Shown here in pieces: positions 23,001 to 30,837 of a stretch of DNA of 64,000 bases. Both the position numbers and the translations under genes were made by a program. How positions within the stretch are numbered: position 1 is the first letter of the stretch; every line of letters starts with the position of its first letter. The notes beneath the pieces are model-generated. The model saw only the letters and a list, made by a program, of their open reading frames with translations, ran no database searches and had not been told where the DNA came from. The DNA comes from Tamarix chinensis (Eukaryota > Streptophyta > Magnoliopsida > Caryophyllales > Tamaricaceae), in NCBI GenBank assembly GCA_030549775.1, contig CM060180.1:29667090-29731089 (forward strand), given 5' to 3'.

Positions 23001-26000
23001 AGAAGAAGTCATGAGCTTCGCGGTAGCCAGATCTGGAGGCAGTCTATTCCACTTGACCAACAATTGCAAGTGGTGAGTAATTTAGCAAGCCAAGAGCTGA
23101 TTACAGATGCTTGGTGGTACAATTGGAGTACTAGAGTAGGCAGGGTGCCATGACTCATCAAGCTGTGACCACAAAATAGACAGCCTAGTAGCTGGGGTTG
23201 CTAGGGTCCAAGGAGGTCCAAAAGGTGGATCAGTCTGTTGCGGGGAGAGTCCTATGGGCCATTTGAGAACTCTGAAATACCTCTAAATCGCTTCCAACAG
23301 TAGTGGGATTCTTTTAGCTTTCCTAAATCAAGCGATGGTGGCAATGAAGTTGTAGGAGGCTGGCAAGGCGCCTTAGGCTGTAACTGAGGCCTGGCATAGA
23401 ACACACTTGTGACAGCTGATGATCTAGCTGGTACAAGAGATGTAGGAAAGTTTTTTTAGGTGGTGTGAGGGTTCGTAGAAGCTGCAAAGAAATTAGAAGT
23501 GACTATGAGGGGTTTTGTGGGTTAGCTGGCATGGTTGGAAAATCTAGTGATGAGACTATTGGTACCCAGAGATCGGTACCAAATGAGTAGGATCAATCCT
23601 GGTGGTTGTCACATATGGTAATGAAGGTACAGGGGTGGATGGTGTGGCCTGTGGTACGGGTTGTGGCGGCCAAAGGCTCCACGGGCAGCTCACCGGTGAT
23701 CAGTGAGGGTGGCTAGGAATGTTGATGAGGGAAAGCAGAGGAGCAGGAGGGACGGTGGCAGCAGCGGAGGTTGGGGTGATGTCGGCGACAGGCTGGGAAT
23801 GATCTTTGGCAATCTGAGGTGAGCTGCCGATGACAGCAACTTCAGCCTGGCCCAGATCTGAATAGGTTTCGCACCACTTTTTTGCAATCTGTCTGCAGGG
23901 TTCCTTGATATACGTGAGGTTGTCTTGGATCCCTTGTTGATTTTGTCCCCAAATCCGGGCCAGGTGATCAGCGATAGCTTGATTCCAAGTTGCCTGTGCC
24001 TGAAATAGTTCCTGCATTAGGAATGCTAATCTATCTGTTGAGTCCCCCACGTCCCTTGGCTCTGATACCAATTTGGTACAGTCCCAATTTGAGGATCTAG
24101 GATATGGGAGTTTAGGGGGATTGATTGGGAATTAGAGAGAGAATTGTACCAGCAGGGGAGGGGGAAGAGGGTTGGTAGGGAGGCAAGAGAGGGAGAGAGC
24201 TGATTGCAATAGGAGTTGGAGAATTAGCTTGATCAGTTAATTCCCCAAATCTGATTTTCATTAATGCATAGGTCTCCTATTTATACTAGTTACAACTTAT
24301 GGGCTTAGCTCCTCTCACAAGAAAACTATCAAAAGCTTAGCCCCTTCTACTACAACTATCAAAACTTACCTAATCTTATAAGATAAAACTTTCCTAATCT
24401 TTTAAGATGCTAAGGTAATAGGATAGTATTTAACATAATTCCCTGACAGTGTCTTTCTAATTTCCTAAACAGAAACTCCCAAAACTGAAAAGCTAAATCT
24501 GCTTGAAAGGAAATATACTAAAATCCTACGCAGTATATCTAATATTAGAAATATGCCAAAATTATATAAATATTCTCTAAATAGTGGCATCCTTTTGTCC
24601 CTTTGCAGAAGGCTTGACCAAAGGGCTCGTGCCAAAAAGATTGGCACATGTCTTAAAAGATCCAACAAATAATATATGTAAATCATTAAAATATTGCATA
24701 AAATATATGAATTATATTATGTGAGACACTTATCTAAACTCTGGCCTTCCATGTTTTTCGCTGATACTGCTTGGTACATCCCCTTATGCTTGCAGATTTG
24801 TTTCATCTAGGTCAAGATGCATCATTTTGCCAGTCTTTTTTGGTATGGAGGCTTTATATTTTTCCTGTTATTTCCATTGGAACAGGATTGGGTGCTTTAG
24901 CATTTCAATAAGTTCAGTTTGAATTGCCAAAAAGGATTTGATTAAGTGGTTTTGGAGTAAAATCATGATGAGGCTCTTGATAAATTAGTGGTATCAGATA
25001 GGTGCAAAGCTGAATTTCTAGTTCCATTTTGCTTGTTGCCTGGATATTTGATATTTAATTGAGTTGGTTTGCTATATCCCTGTTTAGGGACAGTTCTAAC
25101 ATCAAGACGCTAGCTCGTCTCTTTGGTCAAGAATGGGAATGGTTATTTCAGTATGTTCTAGTATTTGCTGATCCTGAACTTCTGTACTTCAGATTGATGT
25201 GGATATTGGTTCATCATCCGTTGCAAGGGGTGTTATTGGCTTTGTCCTTGGATATGCTACAAGCTTAGTTGTTGATCTCGCTATTCTTCTTGAGGTTCGC
25301 TCTACTCTGATTCACTCATATTTTTCAGTTGTATCTGTCTCCTAGCATAAGTTCCCCCATCCCCTCATTTTCCCCTTCCTCTCCACCCCTACCCCTCAAA
25401 GAATGAAAATTTATAATAATCACTAATAAAGTCAAAAGAGCAGAAGTCTGCTCGTTGGCATCTGGAAAGGCATAGATAGTCTGTGGAAAGTGAACCATAC
25501 AGAGATTTATGTGCCAGAAAGACAACAGGGCTGGTACTTGCATTAGCCTTGAATTTTCTCTTTTGAATTGATTCTTTTCCGGCTGTTGTCAAAGACTATT
25601 TAGATTTATGGACAATTTTGCTTCAGTTGCTTGGCATTCTTCTTGATGTCATCATATTAGTTAACCTGTTATCTGATTACTGTGAAAATACCAAAGAACA
25701 AGGATACTATCTATAGCCTGAAAGGCATACGAGCCATCCTCTTAGTGATCTCAATTTGCTCCAAAAGTATGCTGCGGTATCCATATGTATATGAATTTAA
25801 CAACATTATCCTTAGTAAAAATATGCGGAAGAAAAGCCACCAACCTGGAACTGTTTCTGATTCTTGCCTGCCTAACTGCAGTTCACAAGATAGTTCTAGT
25901 AATTCTGCATTGGCTGCTGGACTAGGAAGGCTAATTTGTCCTCTGAATACATCTGGAGTAAAGATGAATTGATGTGGCCTTAGTTCTTATTTTTCAAAGG

Positions 26001-26970
26001 GCACTTATGGAGTAAGATGAAATTATCTAGTCTTAAGTTTTATTCTTTGAATATTACCATCGAATCTTTGATCGTTGTCTGTTGGTTGATTCTTTTCTTT
26101 TATGATGAATAAACTCTATGATTCAATATTCAAGGCTCTTATCTTCCTTCTATTTCCAGCCTTTTCGCCCCATTTTTTTGCTTTCATACTCTCACTTTTT
26201 TGGTTTTTGTTTTGGTCAAGTATCTGTGTGCATTAATCTATTTGAGTTTCTTTTCTTTTTTTTGGGTGGGGGGGGGGGAGGGGGTGCCAATGGTATTGCT
26301 CAAAAATAGTAATCTTGAACAAAACGTTAGTACATGGCATTTGCTGAACAGTGTGTGCTGATCTTTATCTTGTGGTTTCTAGCTTCTGTGACCTTTGCAG
26401 AAATTCTATCAGCTACTAAGGGATCTAGAAGGTCCTTTCTTTTAGGTGTTTTATTTTTCTGTCTTTTGAACTGTCTGTAAAGATACACCAATGTGATGTA
26501 GATTGGGAGGAAAAAATATTCAATTTTAGGCACCTATGCCTTTGTAAGTGATAAAAAATAGGTTGGACAAGCATGCTTACTAGACAAACAAGAACTAGTA
26601 AAAACAGTAGCAACTGATTCTTAATGTCGTACGTCTGAGGGGAAAAGAGCAAGCGTCAGCTCAGGCTGTCATTTGGTTGCAGATAATTTTTGTGAACCGA
26701 ATTATGCGTGTAATCTTCTAGTGGAATTCTTCCTAGTATGACTTGCTTGCCTAGGATTTCCTAAGCCACCTCCATTTTGCTTTCTTCTCACCTCTTTGTA
26801 TTTTTTTTTTACTCCTGTTCTTCCTACAAATGAAAAATTAATTTCCAATTTTACTTTATATTTAGACTATTTTCCTATTGCAGGCACAAGAGGAAGACGA
26901 GCTTCCCGAATACCTTCTTGGTACTGTTCGGTTGAACTGTGTCAGGCTGGAATCTGCTCTGGAGGTCTAA
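1386..26970 (+). CDS. EDR2L: EDR2-like protein (START + DUF1336), 3' part, 11 exons
   Basis: Exons: 1386-1424 (or to 1439), 1530-1700, 13340-13539, 13669-13735, 14191-14366, 14924-15025, 15733-15780, 15979-16122, 16219-16314, 25193-25294, 26884-26970. All borders are GT-AG, all phases match and no stop occurs before TAA at 26970, giving about 410 C-terminal residues. Exons 1-2 encode the end of a START lipid-binding domain. Exon 3 is a Ser/Asp-rich acidic linker. Exons 4-11 encode a full DUF1336 domain, with hallmarks SQFHGS, MIRGKTYL, AADRPV, GYWMVKRAVGTKACLLGKAV and GTVRLN. The N-terminal PH domain and START beginning lie outside the window. Arabidopsis EDR2 is a lipid-binding negative regulator of salicylate-dependent cell death. 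The exact paralogue (EDR2, EDR2L or a related member) cannot be settled here. Introns 2 and 9 of this set are 11.6 and 8.9 kb and full of transposons; the gene still reads as functional. Confidence 0.9.
1530..1700 (+). CDS. EDR2L: EDR2-like gene, end of START domain
   Basis: The acceptor is TTTCTGTAG. The exon reads ..ARCLLTRMLEVKSAKW, then a WKKN-KFE segment, and ends FALLCQVAG, the conserved last helix of EDR2-type START domains. The final G sits at 1700 before the donor GTGACT. It completes a glycine codon with the GT that opens the exon at 13340, giving QVAGIKEYVGANP across the junction. This junction is the best evidence that the 11.6-kb intron is real. Confidence 0.85.
1701..3691. other. 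Intron sequence, no feature recognised
   Basis: Start of the 11.6-kb intron. Short ORFs at 2160-2351 (+) and 3080-3322 (+) do not resemble a family I recognise. The 3080-3322 stretch has slightly higher GC and could be an old coding relic on either strand, but I cannot assign it. Confidence 0.4.
3692..4494. mobile_element. hAT-like MITE with CAGTGTTT termini, carrying a nested element
   Basis: The left end is CAGTGTTTTAAAAGGC (3692). The right end is the inverted complement, CAGTGTTTGAAAAGGC, ending at 4494: 15 of 16 bases match. Subterminal parts are rich in words such as AGGCGTGGG, GCGCCTTAG and CGCCTAGGCACC. The flanks (GCTTAAAG and ATCTAAAA) match only partly, so the target duplication has decayed or is misplaced. 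There is no transposase. A second element sits at 4136-4460, so the original length was about 470 bp. Confidence 0.75.
4136..4460. mobile_element. hAT MITE nested in the 3692-4494 element
   Basis: This 325-bp insert is flanked by an exact 8-bp direct repeat, TGTCTAGA (4128-4135 and 4461-4468), the duplication size of hAT elements. The interior is built of CTCGGCTC, ACGAGCC and GAGTCGAGC words. Its ends share only a short AGGG-T core. Diverged relatives lie at 30588-30837 and 31881-32167. Confidence 0.75.
4667..4689. repeat. (GT)n microsatellite
   Basis: A run of GT dinucleotides with one TT interruption. Confidence 0.85.
4690..5183 (+). mobile_element. LTR-like retrotransposon fragment
   Basis: The segment contains CTATAAATA (4929-4937) followed by AGAGGCTC, as in plant Copia-type LTR promoters. 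It ends at TTGGTATTCT (about 5174), which resembles a decayed initiator-Met primer-binding site. A run of AT dinucleotides then interrupts it. LTR borders and a second LTR are not visible, so this is a low-certainty call. Confidence 0.35.
5184..5219. repeat. (AT)n microsatellite
   Basis: About 18 uninterrupted AT units. Confidence 0.9.
5228..5300 (+). repeat. tRNA-derived (SINE-like) fragment
   Basis: An A-box-like TAGATCAACTGGC (5233) is followed about 40 bp later by a B-box-like GGTCCGATTA (5277). The words between them (ACTTGTG, GGTGACCATGG) are common in plant tRNA-derived SINEs. No acceptor stem is evident, so it is not a functional tRNA. Confidence 0.3.
5472..5479. repeat. Left target-site duplication of the large hAT element
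   Basis: CTTTTAAT, identical to 12819-12826 on the other side of the element. Confidence 0.85.
5690..5904. repeat. Left remnant of the hAT-internal tandem array
   Basis: This stretch contains ACTTATAAATATCTTC, TTTACCCTTG and ATATAATATTCTTATTT, words found in the same order in each unit right of the LINE. The array continues at 8932, so the LINE split it. Confidence 0.75.
6098..7021 (-). pseudogene. LINE ORF2 C-terminal part with zf-RVT domain
   Basis: This is the continuation of ORF2 after the frameshift near 7065. It starts with ARLRHWS and LSYAGRLQLIKSVLF, the conserved thumb/connection segment of plant L1 elements. It then reads WNSLNLPRHNFLLWLAF and the zinc-binding CVFCQQGLETRDHLF. The usual last Cys of that motif is Tyr (HYPTT). 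It stops at 6098 in VWYERNLRVF. Sequence similar to the normal tail continues below, so this end may also be premature. Confidence 0.9.
7057..8490 (-). pseudogene. LINE reverse transcriptase domain
   Basis: Non-LTR reverse transcriptase. It has TDFRPIACC (fingers), FLKGRSI, QKAYD (first catalytic Asp), GLRQGDPLSPYLF and SFADDILLF (the catalytic Asp pair). These residues are intact. The frame closes at 7057 after GTLPITYL, where plant LINEs normally read YLG-PL. The expected continuation (PLTSSRISASLL) is present in another frame just below, so a few bases have been lost near 7065. Confidence 0.92.
8491..8931 (-). pseudogene. LINE endonuclease fragment
   Basis: About 147 codons of an apurinic-type endonuclease/exonuclease/phosphatase domain. 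It retains the MGDFN motif and the catalytic-type SDHNPV motif. The N-terminal half of the domain and all of ORF1 are missing through 5' truncation. It ends at a TAG (8491-8493) immediately followed, in the same frame, by the codons of the reverse-transcriptase part at 8490. The stop is therefore a single in-frame nonsense mutation in what was one ORF2. Confidence 0.9.
8932..12420. repeat. Tandem array of a 275-295-bp AT-rich unit
   Basis: The phrase GCTCACCTTTATTTTA recurs at about 8991, 9265, 9542, 9823, 10028, 10303, 10508, 10799, 11073, 11364, 11662, 11896 and 12187. Most steps are 274-298 bp, two are 205 bp and one is 234 bp, so there is a full unit plus deletion variants. Each unit has TTTACTAGTAAT, TAATAAATGATAATTAT, AAGTAATCAAAT and ATAAATATCTT in the same order. 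The array has no coding potential. It lies wholly between the hAT ends. Confidence 0.9.
12819..12826. repeat. Right target-site duplication of the large hAT element
   Basis: CTTTTAAT, an exact match to 5472-5479. Confidence 0.85.
12827..13339. other. Intron sequence, no feature recognised
   Basis: Last 0.5 kb of the long intron: short trinucleotide tracts (ATC, ATT), then a pyrimidine tract and TTCTTCAG before the exon at 13340. Confidence 0.5.
13340..13539 (+). CDS. EDR2L: EDR2-like gene, acidic linker exon
   Basis: It opens with GIKEYVGANP (glycine codon split with 1700), then a Ser/Asp-rich stretch ending in SSSDDDDGDDLEIDQ. The donor is CAA/GTTTGT at 13540, phase 0. The 17 bases around this donor (GACCAAGTTTGTGCTTC) recur about 70 bp downstream near 13606, so a second cryptic donor is possible. 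Confidence 0.88.
13669..13735 (+). CDS. EDR2L: EDR2-like gene, exon opening the DUF1336 region
   Basis: Reads GQKVKLKNISWAIAGLTVG. KLKN-SWAI is a conserved motif just before DUF1336. The acceptor is CTTCAG and the donor TTCAG/GTATAC, phase 1. Confidence 0.88.
14035..14074. repeat. Compound (TG)n(AG)n microsatellite
   Basis: TG units followed directly by about 13 AG units, in an intron of the EDR2-like gene. Confidence 0.92.
14191..14366 (+). CDS. EDR2L: EDR2-like gene, DUF1336 exon
   Basis: Reads ELDFAAP, then IDPSQFHGSMRQGKDG, CWTSPDGKGFMIRGKTYL. This is the best-conserved start of DUF1336. An alternative acceptor 6 bases downstream (ATCCAG) is also in phase. Confidence 0.93.
14924..15025 (+). 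CDS. EDR2L: EDR2-like gene, DUF1336 exon
   Basis: Reads IRGGEPLLKLISVDWIKTES and ends LQPFSTVQ; phase 0 at both ends. G-(D/E)PLLKL--VDW is a family signature. Confidence 0.92.
15733..15780 (+). CDS. EDR2L: EDR2-like gene, 48-base DUF1336 exon
   Basis: Sixteen codons, SEAGKKLPFVLIINLQ, between a TCAG acceptor and GTTTGC donor. This exon is too short for simple ORF calling but matches the family exactly in order. Confidence 0.92.
15979..16122 (+). CDS. EDR2L: EDR2-like gene, DUF1336 exon
   Basis: Forty-eight codons: IPAKPNYNLVFYFAADRPVR, then GKFLDG, FRDTRFKLIPSIVK. Phase 0 at both borders. Confidence 0.94.
16219..16314 (+). CDS. EDR2L: EDR2-like gene, DUF1336 core exon
   Basis: Thirty-two codons, GYWMVKRAVGTKACLLGKAV then CRYLRQDNFLE, the most invariant stretch of the family. 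The donor GAG/GTGATC opens the 8.9-kb intron. Confidence 0.94.
16315..17390. other. Start of the 8.9-kb intron, nothing recognised
   Basis: Unique-looking AT-rich sequence. Short ORFs here lack any family signature. Confidence 0.4.
17391..17738. repeat. Tandem duplication of a ~175-bp unit
   Basis: TAGAAATGATGCAATC begins at 17391 and again at 17568. Both copies continue with a CACAACTGTAG-like word, GAAGAATCAAAAGGA, TGACCATGAGTCTTA-like text and TAATTTTGATTTACT-like text. A third, more diverged relative lies near 21834-21990 in the same intron. Confidence 0.65.
17739..20999. other. Intron sequence with faint old-repeat traces
   Basis: No gene seen. Around 18196-18990 there are GGGTC/GGTTGAGT-rich words that recall an old hAT MITE, but no pair of ends could be found. 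At 19292-19330 there is ACGTGGTTCACCCAATAT with CTACGTCCACGG, a phrase I recognise as recurring in dispersed plant repeats. A pyrimidine-rich stretch lies at 20080-20135. Confidence 0.35.
21000..22153 (+). pseudogene. Degenerate LTR-retrotransposon internal region
   Basis: Decayed sequence upstream of the LTR at 22154. A zinc-knuckle-like KCFHCNY with a stop after it is readable near 21730, and a purine-rich tract (AAGCAAAGGAAGT) lies directly before the LTR, as a + strand polypurine tract should. Otherwise stops and frameshifts prevent domain assignment. Confidence 0.4.
22154..22434 (+). mobile_element. 3' LTR of a + strand retrotransposon (281 bp)
   Basis: It starts TGTTAGGCAC and ends CTTAACA, giving the TGTTA...TAACA inverted ends of plant LTRs. 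A TATATACCGTGTATA promoter-like element and GATAAAATAATTCC lie inside. No matching 5' LTR is visible upstream. Confidence 0.6.
22436..22951 (-). repeat. 3' LTR (left) of the short retrotransposon
   Basis: Begins TGGTACAGTCCC. It shares with the right copy GGATCTAGGATATGGGAG, ATTTTCATTAATGCATAG, CCTATTTATACTAGTTACAA and TATTCTCTAAATAGTGGCA. Confidence 0.8.
23700..24071 (-). pseudogene. gag-like reading frame of the short retrotransposon
   Basis: About 123 codons, open from the primer-binding site, without an ATG at its start. It contains STDRLAFLMQELFQAQ, a predicted helical segment resembling the N-terminus of plant retrotransposon gag proteins, then a Pro/Ala/Ser-rich tail. It has no CCHC knuckle. 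Assignment rests mainly on position between the LTRs. Confidence 0.45.
24074..24634 (-). repeat. 5' LTR (right) of the short retrotransposon
   Basis: About 45 bases longer than the left copy through small insertions, mostly around 24325-24365 and 24420-24445. It ends GGGCTCGTGCCA. Confidence 0.8.
24635..25192. other. End of the 8.9-kb intron
   Basis: Nothing recognised. It ends with TTCTGTACTTCAG before the exon at 25193. Confidence 0.5.
25193..25294 (+). CDS. EDR2L: EDR2-like gene, DUF1336 exon after the 8.9-kb intron
   Basis: Thirty-four codons, IDVDIGSSSVARGVIGFVLG then YATSLVVDLAILLE. The sequence follows NFLE of the previous exon exactly as in the family. Phase 0; the donor is GAG/GTTCGC. 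Confidence 0.94.
25295..26883. other. Last intron of the EDR2-like gene
   Basis: No second coding feature. It includes a G-run at 26267-26283 and a polypyrimidine stretch before TTGCAG at 26883. Confidence 0.5.
26884..26970 (+). CDS. EDR2L: EDR2-like gene, last exon
   Basis: Reads AQEEDELPEYLLGTVRLNCV then RLESALEV and TAA. LPEY-LGTVRLN is the conserved DUF1336 C-terminus, so the stop at 26970 is the natural one. Confidence 0.95.
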   Translation, partial: AQEEDELPEYLLGTVRLNCVRLESALEV

Positions 26971-28329
26971 GATTTCTGTCAGAGGAAGCATGAACTATCG
27001 CTTGCTCTCACCTGTTCCCAGGTATTGCTCAACTGATCTAAGTTTTGCTTTTCTTTTCTGTTAAAAAGAGTTTTTGAATCTGACTATCCTATGATTTAAA
27101 AAGATGAAACACGTGCGTATACAAATGTAGATGGTAAGTTATGAGCATGGTGTATTTTATCATTTGCTAGAATGCCGCTGCACTGTCTCCTAACAGCTTT
27201 TTGCTGCAGAAATATGTTATCCCTGGATTTGATATTGAATTTTCCTTGTTTTTCTTGTCAATTTTTTACCTGGACAACTAAGGGGAGTTGCCAATTATAG
27301 AATCAAAGCCATGCTTACGAAAAATTGACGGTTGCTAAGACTATCAAAGTTGCCTTTAATTGTTCCCAATTGAATTGATGCGACTTTAGAGGTTCATACT
27401 CTGAAAGTTGCATTTAGACTCTGTACGCTGACGGCCCTATATCAAATTGCACGTTTCTTGATCAGAAAAATAGTGATACGAGTACAATATCCAGGCCAAC
27501 AAGCCCGAAAGCTTAGCTGATTACGTCTTGGGTTGATTTGCATCAGGAGCATCCAGCAGCTGCCACCAAATCAATATTCCAGCAGAACTTCCTTGTAGAA
27601 GGAGAATCTGTGTCATTGTCTTTAGTGCAATGAGTCATTCACTAGCGGTTATCTAAGCCATTAGAATTATTCCTCAAATATTCCTTACTCGTGAGCTATA
27701 ATTGACAGTTGTTCGGCTCCTGTATAGTGTCTATTAATATGTAGAAAAGCTGCGCATGAATGGCATGAGCAAATTGGAATCAGTCTATGCTCTCTAATTT
27801 CTGGATATTCCCCTCCCCTGACCTCCTTTTCTGGGCGAAATCACAGCCTAAAAGTGAGAACCGTCTTTCCCGTTTCAAATAGTATATCAATTGCTTTCAA
27901 AAGGTGAACGATGACCAAGATATATGTATTGTTAGAACTTCATGGCTTACACATGCTATTGACAAAATCTACAATGTCATGATAATTATTCTTTTACTCT
28001 CCAAATGCTCCAAGATATTAGTCTTTTTGTGTTGGCCAAAAAGGTCCCTGAAGGGAGGGGTGCCTTTAATTAATTGTTTCTATTTACAACTGTAACCACT
28101 ATACATGAGTCTAAGCCAAGTTTATATGTTTCTTTGCCAGATTGAAGTGACATCAATCCTTGGTCCCTAGCCAAAATGAAGTGAACCATCCTAGGTCGTT
28201 CCTGGCCCTTATTTGTGTGGGAGGAGAAAAGATCTTGGCAAATTACTGGTTTGTAACAATCAATTTCTCCAATATTTTTATCCTAGACTGAGGTGTTGTG
28301 CTTTATTTGAAGCTGAGCTGAATTAGGGT
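26971..28329. other. 3' flank of the EDR2-like gene
   Basis: Presumed 3' untranslated region and flank. A CCCAG/GTATTG donor-like site at 27021 would allow a 3' UTR intron, but no acceptor can be fixed. No second gene is recognised. Confidence 0.4.
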
Positions 28330-29000
28330 GTTGTATTGTCGCTTGCTGGGAAGTTGATGCCTTGAGAGTATGCCTCATCTCCTATTTTGTTCATCAAAGC
28401 TTCTCCTATAATGACATCAAGAAATCATATGCGTGTTGTAGGTGAGCCCGTTGTGGAAAGTGTGAACAATTAACTACTTTTCTAATCCATAAAGACGGCA
28501 CATCCTTAATAAGTCCTTGTAGCACTCCCAAGCTTCATAGAATGACTCTCTTTTCTTTTGCATAGAGCTTGTGATTGGTTTCTTATTTGTGTTGTTTTAC
28601 TTGGGGGCAAATACTTGTCAAGAAGTACCTGGGACAAATGATCCTAAGTAGTGATGGACTCGGCTGGCAATGAATGTGACCAAGCCCTAGCCTTTTCCCT
28701 CAAAGAGTAAAGGAAATAATCTAAGTATGACAACATTGTTAGTCACTTCATTAAGCTACAAAGTGTCACAATACTCTAAGAAAAGAGATAGGTGGAGGTT
28801 TGGATCTTCTGTAGGAGTACTTTCAAACTAATTATGCTAAACCATTGAGAGTAATGATGGTTTTTGCTCGAAGTTATTAGCTACAATGGTTATACTTGCG
28901 GTGCTTGAATGCGTGTCTTGAGCTTTTGGGGTAGCAAAGTCTTTAAGAATATGGTTTTGGTAACCCATCATAGCTACTTGTTGATTTTTTTTTTCTCCTT
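28330..29000 (-). pseudogene. Ty3/gypsy gag relic
   Basis: On the - strand the order is DFATPKAQDTHSS, ANNFEQKPSLLSMV, EDPNLHLSLFLRV, then SFYEAWECYKDLLRMC, LYGLEK, LIVHTFHNGLTYNT. This is the layout of plant gypsy retrotransposon gag (Retrotrans_gag), including the (E/S)FYEAWE-(R/C)-KDLL and HTF-NGL motifs. Many stops and frameshifts make it non-functional. The ORF 28837-29118 is its N-terminal piece. The start of the region is shared with 43502-43580. Confidence 0.8.
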
Positions 29001-29185
29001 TATGCACTCTCTTATAACTCAGGGTCTTCCTCGTTGTGTATTGCCAATTGAAGCTCCTACTTAAAAGAGAGCAAGTTACAAAGAAAATGATAAGTGAATA
29101 AAGTAATTTAAAAAACATAAGTAAAATAAATAAGAAGGTTTAGTCTAACTTAATAATGTTAAGTACTTAATGCTAACATCGTATT

Positions 29186-29203
29186 TCCTAGCAACGACAC
29201 TAA
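29186..29203 (-). other. Decayed primer-binding site of the gypsy relic
   Basis: The - strand reads TAGTGTCGTTGCTAGGA, close to the TGGCGCCGTTGCCGGGGA-type primer-binding site of plant gypsy elements. It lies about 190 bp upstream of the gag start, as expected. The LTR should follow at higher coordinates but is not delimited. Confidence 0.5.
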
Positions 29204-29210
29204 AAAGTTG

Positions 29211-30587
29211 GTAGACAAATCTTCAAGTACATAGATTTGTTTTAGTTATCATGGTTGGTCCTACACAATAGTTAATTACTAAATTTTATGTTTTTCGCTA
29301 GCTAAACTGATAAATAAAATAGAAACATCTAAATTTGAAAGATTTAATGACAATAGCAACTGATAAGATGAGATTCAATAGATTGAGAGGCTAAGATTGG
29401 ATTTTTACTTTAAATTTAATTTTTAATGGCAGTTTAAAGGCTAGGATTGGAGTTTTACCACAACTTTAATTTTTAATAGTATATTATTTCACTTCTTGAT
29501 GTTAGTTTAACTTAAAAAAGGATAAATTAGTCTAAATAAATTTAAAGTTTTTTTAAGGTCTAAAGATTGTATATAATTAAGCTTAATTACCTACTTTAAT
29601 GGAATTAAAATTTAATTAAACCCATTAAGTTTGATGCTAGTCTTATTCAAATATCAAAGGATTCTAGCATACTTTCATGGCTCAAGATTCTTGCTTAATT
29701 TCTGGAGGTTTGGTATTAACTTTTACATTTCGGTTTTTCAATTAATTACCTAATATTGCTAACATGATGGTTAAATAAATAAAAAAAATTAAACCATAAT
29801 AAATTAAGTTTAAAGATTTAAACATTCACAAAAAATTATGCTAATTCATCACCAATTACTGAAAAGTTAAGTTCTTTTTCAATCATAATCAATAAGTCTA
29901 CTCACATGTGATTGAAAATAAAACAAACATTTAAAAATATGCAAATCAAATATAATAATAAATTAAATTAAAGAAAGGAAATAAATTTTGCAAATGTTTG
30001 ATAAGTTTTTGATTTGTTTTATGATTTTATTGACGGTTTTGAATGTATATTAAAATGTATTTAATTGTTTATCGTTATAAATAATTATATGTAACTTCAT
30101 TTACGGCTAAGGTTTTAATTAAAATTACATGATTTGATTTTTGTGTAAAATGTACTTCCTTATTTGAGTTTATTTCATTTATAAGGTTGATAAGATATTC
30201 GAAAAAAAATTCAATTGAAACTTTTCGTAACTTATGTATTATTATTTTTAAAATTATTTTCTTCTATTTTTCCTATTTTGGTGTATAGATTACTTTTTCA
30301 TAAATGTGTAAATTATTTAAGGTCGTTTAAAGTTTGGTTAAAATATTTGATGAATTTTAAATATTATTTTTTTTATCATATTTCTATTTTAAAAAGTGTT
30401 ACAACTTATATTAAATAATAAAGTTTCTTTTGATTAAAATTTTGTTTTCTCTGAAAAGCCATTTACAAAATTATTCTATTTAAACTTATACTAGTTGAAA
30501 TTTATTTCAGCTATTTTATATATTTTAAAGTCAAAGTAGCTTTATATAAATAATATAAATAAATAAATAAATAACAGCAGAAACTCC
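29211..30587. other. AT-rich sequence, nothing recognised
   Basis: It may include a decayed LTR of the gypsy relic just upstream of the primer-binding site. No second LTR was found to define it. Confidence 0.35.
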
Positions 30588-30837
30588 TAAAGTTGTAAAT
30601 AAGTCGAGTCGGAGTGGGATCAATCTCGGCTCATTTAAAAATAAGTCAAGCTTTCAACGAGTTGAGTTTAGCCAACTTGAGTTTTTGTACTATAAAAAAG
30701 TTCGAACTAAAATTCTCCATGTTCAGGCTCTAGTCATTTATTAAATGAGTATAAACATAAGGTTCGAACTTAGCTTATATAATTAAATGAATGAGTCGAA
30801 CTTAAAAAGCTTGTGAACCAGCTAGAAAGCACCCCTA
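30588..30837. mobile_element. Diverged hAT MITE, copy 2
   Basis: It contains GTAAATAAGTCGAGTCGGAG, ATCTCGGCTCATTT, TCAAGCTTTCAACGAG, TTGAGTTTTTGTACTATAAA and ends GAAAGCACCCCTA. The same words in the same order occur in the element at 4136-4460. No target duplication was found. Confidence 0.6.

Larger units (their letters stand above)
22436..24634 (-). mobile_element. Short non-autonomous LTR retrotransposon
   Basis: Two similar LTRs, 22436-22951 and 24074-24634, enclose only about 1.1 kb. On the - strand the right LTR is the 5' LTR, followed after 3 bases by a primer-binding site TGGTATCAGAGC (24059-24070), complementary to initiator Met tRNA. The polypurine-like tract (GGAAGGGAGTAA on the - strand) abuts the left LTR. 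Only a gag-like fragment is present; no protease, integrase or reverse transcriptase. The element starts one base after the 3' LTR that ends at 22434. Clear 5-bp target duplications could not be confirmed. Confidence 0.82.
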
